From: Thermococcaceae archaeon
GTDB taxonomy: Archaea > Methanobacteriota_B > Thermococci > Thermococcales > Thermococcaceae
Length of the DNA stretch: 35,884 nucleotides
NCBI GenBank assembly: GCA_030156945.1
Contig: JASGLT010000019.1
Span: 1-35,884, forward strand
Direction: 5' to 3'
Both the position numbers and the translations under genes were made by a program. Positions 33,665-35,884 of this stretch are shown here, piece by piece; the first letter of the stretch is position 1, and each line of letters opens with the position of its first letter. The notes under the pieces were generated by a model. It saw only the letters and a program-made list of their open reading frames with translations, had not been told where the DNA came from and searched no databases.

Positions 33665-33982
33665 GGCGGCGGGCTAGGCCGGGGGGTTCGGCGTCCCCTG
33701 TAACCCGAAACCGTCGATATGCGGGGGCCGAAGCCCGGGGGGCGGTTCCCAAAACCGCGCCCGGAAGCCGGGGTGCAACGGTGATCCCTCGTCCCGGGGG
33801 GCCGGCGGTGGGCGAGGTCCGGCTGGAGGGCCGGGCTAACGCCCTTTGCCCGCCGAACCCCGTCAGGCCCGGAAGGGAGCAGCGGTAGGCGGGACGTGCG
33901 GCGCTCCCGGGGTAGCGGGGGTGAGCGAGCCCCGGTGGAAGGGCGCGGCGGAGGGTTCCCACCCCCGGGCGCGCCCGCCGCC
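33665..33982 (+). ncRNA. ffs: Signal recognition particle 7S RNA
   Basis: A very GC-rich block of about 318 bases in an otherwise moderate-GC region. The SRP domain signature is present: GTCAGGCCCGGAAGGGAGCAGC at about 33861-33882, with the GGAA tetraloop-side and the asymmetric loop residues that bind SRP54. The ends pair: GGCGGCGGGC (33665-33674) with GCCCGCCGCC (33973-33982), closing helix 1/5 of an archaeal 7S RNA. The Alu-like part follows the 5' end. Together with SRP19 and SRP54 it targets signal-bearing proteins to the membrane, which the subtilisin and other exported proteins here need. Exact ends are inferred from pairing and promoter spacing; the apparent reading frames inside are not genes. 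Confidence 0.95.
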
Positions 33983-33983
33983 A

Positions 33984-33995
33984 CTAAACTTATAT
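33984..33995 (+). promoter_or_regulatory. TATA box of the PLP enzyme gene
   Basis: ctaaacttatatcg after the SRP RNA end holds a TTATAT element about 38 bases before ATG 34028. The leader contains GGGTGGTGGTT, the ribosome binding site. Confidence 0.45.
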
Positions 33996-34027
33996 CGTTT
34001 CTAACGAAACCCCTATGGGTGGTGGTT

Positions 34028-35026
34028 ATGCATCCAAAAATAAACGCCCTTCTCTCAAGATTTCCCCGCGTTGAGCTCGTGAAGTGGAGGACTCCCATCC
34101 ACTACCTTCCAAACGTAAGTGCAGAGATCGGGATTGACGTCTACGTCAAGCGCGACGACCTAACGGGCTTTGGAATCGGCGGCAACAAGGTGAGAAAGCT
34201 TGAGTTCCTCCTCGGTGATGCCCTGGCCAAAGACTGCGACACCGTGATAACCCTCGGGGCCGTACACTCAAACCACGCCTTCGTAACGGCCCTTGCCGCA
34301 AAATCCCTTGGACTCGAGCCGGTGCTGATCCTCTACGGAAGGGAAGAGCTGAAAGGGAACTATCTCCTCGACAAGATTATGGGAATTGAAACTCGGGTTT
34401 TCGACGTGAGCAGAACCTCGGAACTTCTCCCGATTGCGGAAAGAATCAAGAGCGAGCTTGAGGAAGATGGCAGAAGGGTCTACCTCATCCCCCCAGGGGG
34501 AGCTTCGCCCGTGGGAACCCTTGGATACGTGAGAGCCGCTGGCGAGATTTACATACAGATGAAAGACCTCGGAATAGAGTTTGACGCCGTTGTAGATGCC
34601 GTGGGTAGCGGTGGGACCCTTGCAGGCCTTTTGCTTGGATCGGCCATAATAAACGCCCCCTGGAGAGTAGTCGGAGTGGACGTTGGGGGCTTCGTGGAGA
34701 ATATCAGCAATAAAGTTCTTGGACTTGCAAAAGAAGCCTCAGAACTTCTGGGGAGTAACGTTAGGTTAAAGGAACCGGAAATCCACGATTACGGCTTTGG
34801 GGCCTATGGAAAGATAGTGAGAGAAGTCGCCGAGCTTATAAGAAAGGTTGGAAGCGAGGAAGGAATAATCCTGGACCCAGTCTACACTGGAAAAGCCTTC
34901 TACGGGATGCTTGATCTTGCCAAGAAAGGAGAACTTGGTGACAGGGTTCTATTCATCCACACAGGTGGTTTCCCAGGGGTTTTCCACTACGGGGAAGAGC
35001 TGGCGTCGCTTTTAGGCTCCTTTTAA
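34028..35026 (+). CDS. PLP enzyme, ACC deaminase / D-cysteine desulfhydrase family
   Basis: A 332-residue fold-type II PLP enzyme. Family blocks: YVKRDDLTGFGIGGNKVRKLEFLLGDAL with Schiff-base Lys54, TLGAVHSNHAFVTALAAKSLG with the substrate Ser/Asn, LIPPGGASPVGTLGYVRAAGEI, VDAVGSGGTLAGLLLG for the phosphate group, and LDPVYTGKAFYGML near the end. It is about the length of Pyrococcus PH0054, studied as an ACC deaminase homologue, and of D-cysteine desulfhydrases that release pyruvate, sulphide and ammonia; I cannot separate the two by eye, but archaea make no ACC, so D-cysteine or a related amino acid is more likely. The frame is open back into the SRP RNA gene; ATG 34028 is chosen for GGGTGGTGG and because homologues begin there. 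Monocistronic. Confidence 0.88.
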   Translation: MHPKINALLSRFPRVELVKWRTPIHYLPNVSAEIGIDVYVKRDDLTGFGIGGNKVRKLEFLLGDALAKDCDTVITLGAVHSNHAFVTALAAKSLGLEPVLILYGREELKGNYLLDKIMGIETRVFDVSRTSELLPIAERIKSELEEDGRRVYLIPPGGASPVGTLGYVRAAGEIYIQMKDLGIEFDAVVDAVGSGGTLAGLLLGSAIINAPWRVVGVDVGGFVENISNKVLGLAKEASELLGSNVRLKEPEIHDYGFGAYGKIVREVAELIRKVGSEEGIILDPVYTGKAFYGMLDLAKKGELGDRVLFIHTGGFPGVFHYGEELASLLGSF

Positions 35027-35161
35027 GGAATTCTTGGCATTTCTTAACTTTTTAAGCTGAAACACTAAACTACAAACACAATAGAGAAACAGTCAACGAC
35101 ATTCCGTCAGCACATCCGTGAGAAAGGAGTGAATGGGGGTGTGGGGACGTTAATCCTCAGC

Positions 35162-35186
35162 AAGCTTTTAGAAAAAGCTTCACCAA
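35162..35186. repeat. 25-bp direct repeat, copy 1 (hairpin)
   Basis: First copy of an exact 25-base repeat that begins AAGCTTTTAGAAAAAGCTT; the first 19 bases form a perfect stem of eight (AAGCTTTT / AAAAGCTT) with loop AGA. The remaining six bases are CACCAA-like. The second copy is 566 bases downstream. Confidence 0.8.
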
Positions 35187-35727
35187 GGAAACTTTTCTGG
35201 CGAAAAGTTTCATCAAATTTTGTGGTTCTTGTTTAACGGGTCTTTCGATATGATTTTCCTTTTGAATGCCGTCCTGGATTGTGAATCCCACTTTTATTCA
35301 CTTGCTCTTTGTGAGTTTGCTTTTAATGACGCCCGAAGGGGGCCAGCTGAGAGAAAACTTCTTTTCAACGAGCATTTTTTAGGAATTCACTTTTTAGCTT
35401 GAGTAGCATGTGAAAATCCTCTTAGGACGGTAACTTTAGAAGGAATCACGAACTTTTGATGAAACTTTTGCTTGGCAAACAAACTTTGCAATGCAAAGTT
35501 TGATCAAAAATGCCCTTCTCGTAAAATGCTGGGCATTAACTGTGCATTCTTTTGGAGTCCTTAATAAAGGGTTTAACTCTAAGAGTGGGCTTGAATAGGC
35601 TTGCCTTTTTATTCTGGCGTCCAAAGGACGCCTTGTTTGGAGCAAATACTTTGGAATGGCAAATAATGAGTAAACCCTCTTGAAAACTTGCATTTTCAGA
35701 AAAGCACGCTGTTTTCCGCCAGCGCTG

Positions 35728-35752
35728 AAGCTTTTAGAAAAAGCTTCACCAA
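35728..35752. repeat. 25-bp direct repeat, copy 2 (hairpin)
   Basis: Exact second copy of the repeat at 35162, same strand, again a stem of eight with loop AGA. It is followed by AAAGTTTGA, so it runs into the AAAAGTTTGA core found elsewhere in the region, whereas copy 1 is followed by the GAAACTTTTC hairpin. Confidence 0.8.
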
Positions 35753-35884
35753 AAGTTTGAATGTCTTAGTGAGATTGGTTAGTAGTGGGGATTCTCCTTA
35801 TGGACATGTAAGAGTTACAGGTTTTCTTCTTTTTAACGCCCTTAGGGCGTTATACTTTGAGTAACCCCTTTAAAACCACTAATT

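Larger units (their letters stand above)
35027..35884. other. Gene-free tail rich in short hairpins
   Basis: 858 bases to the window end without a reading frame that has a ribosome binding site or a recognisable product. It is packed with perfect inverted repeats of 7-10 bases with loops of 1-4 bases: GAAACTTTTC-TGGC-GAAAAGTTTC (35188-35211), CAAACTTTGC-AAT-GCAAAGTTTG (35480-35502), GGCGTCC-AAA-GGACGCC (35616-35632), TAACGCCCT-T-AGGGCGTTA (35834-35852), and the two hairpin copies listed separately. The AT-rich AAAAGTTT(G/C)ATCAAA core recurs in both orientations. This is unlike any other spacer in the window and may be remains of small mobile elements or a hairpin-forming regulatory array. 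Confidence 0.55.

Noticed and set aside
33896-34027. N-terminal extension of the PLP enzyme by 44 residues
   Set aside because: The extension is the 3' part of the SRP RNA plus the promoter of the PLP gene; ATG 34028 has a ribosome binding site and matches the family start.
33637-34098. Minus- and plus-strand reading frames through the GC-rich block (for example 33648-33962)
   Set aside because: They lie across the SRP 7S RNA. The products are Pro/Arg/Gly-rich, as expected from GC-rich stable RNA, and have no ribosome binding sites.
35436-35693. 85-residue minus-strand reading frame in the tail (and one at 35220-35402)
   Set aside because: No ribosome binding site, composition like the hairpins it crosses, and no recognisable family.
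35027-35884. CRISPR array or replication origin in the repeat-rich tail
   Set aside because: Only two copies of the 25-mer are present, 566 bases apart, without regular spacers; no origin-type repeats or orc1/cdc6 gene are seen.

Overview
The window is a chromosomal segment of a hyperthermophilic archaeon of the order Thermococcales, most probably a Thermococcus species. The evidence is a GC-rich archaeal SRP 7S RNA gene, TATA-box promoters about 25 bases upstream of starts, GGTGAT/GGTGG ribosome binding sites, many GTG/TTG starts, and proteins typical of the group: two dye-linked L-proline dehydrogenase complexes, a Tk-SP type subtilisin, the Cys-dependent NADH oxidase (Nox), a PfpI peptidase, archaeal KptA and archaeal UMP kinase. 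Gene density is high, with short operons on both strands.

Bases 1-9600 hold housekeeping and conserved genes: a 5'-truncated PLP aminotransferase; a radical SAM protein and an OsmC protein that appear to share one TATA element; a MarC/SnatA transporter; a 93-residue DUF1884 protein (a candidate A-domain encapsulin); a minus-strand operon of toastrack-like protein, PspC protein, small membrane protein and CitG-family transferase; a PfpI peptidase; an Lrp regulator divergent from an OBG/DRG-type GTPase; and a UPF0175/DUF3368 toxin-antitoxin pair.

Bases 9700-14340 form a proline-use cluster: a 59-residue symporter accessory protein, a PutP-like Na+/proline symporter, and the alpha and beta subunits of proline dehydrogenase 1. 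Bases 14400-16840 are an accessory patch: an overlapping VapBC-like pair, a small membrane protein, a 58-residue winged-helix protein missed by length filters, and a frameshifted galactokinase paralogue whose catalytic motifs are also altered. Bases 16840-22900 carry secretion and peptide-degradation genes: a secreted subtilisin followed by an anchored alpha-toroid surface protein, a lipoprotein, and a secernin-type dipeptidase. Then come KptA, a membrane-anchored EEP-domain protein and Nox.

Bases 26700-28000 hold a broken antitoxin-like gene and an intact RHH/PIN toxin-antitoxin pair, followed by pyrH and an MFS exporter. Bases 30073-33543 encode the second, four-subunit proline dehydrogenase in the order pdhA-pdhF-pdhX-pdhB on the minus strand, with a previously unlisted 30-codon ORF between pdhF and pdhX. 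The SRP RNA is divergent from pdhA. A PLP enzyme of the ACC deaminase/D-cysteine desulfhydrase family follows. The last 858 bases have no credible gene but are packed with short perfect hairpins and a 25-bp direct repeat.

Together the genes describe a peptide- and amino-acid-using heterotroph: proteins are degraded outside the cell by subtilisin and inside by peptidases, and amino acids are imported, transaminated or oxidised. Proline has its own importer and two flavoprotein dehydrogenases that could feed electrons to different acceptors.
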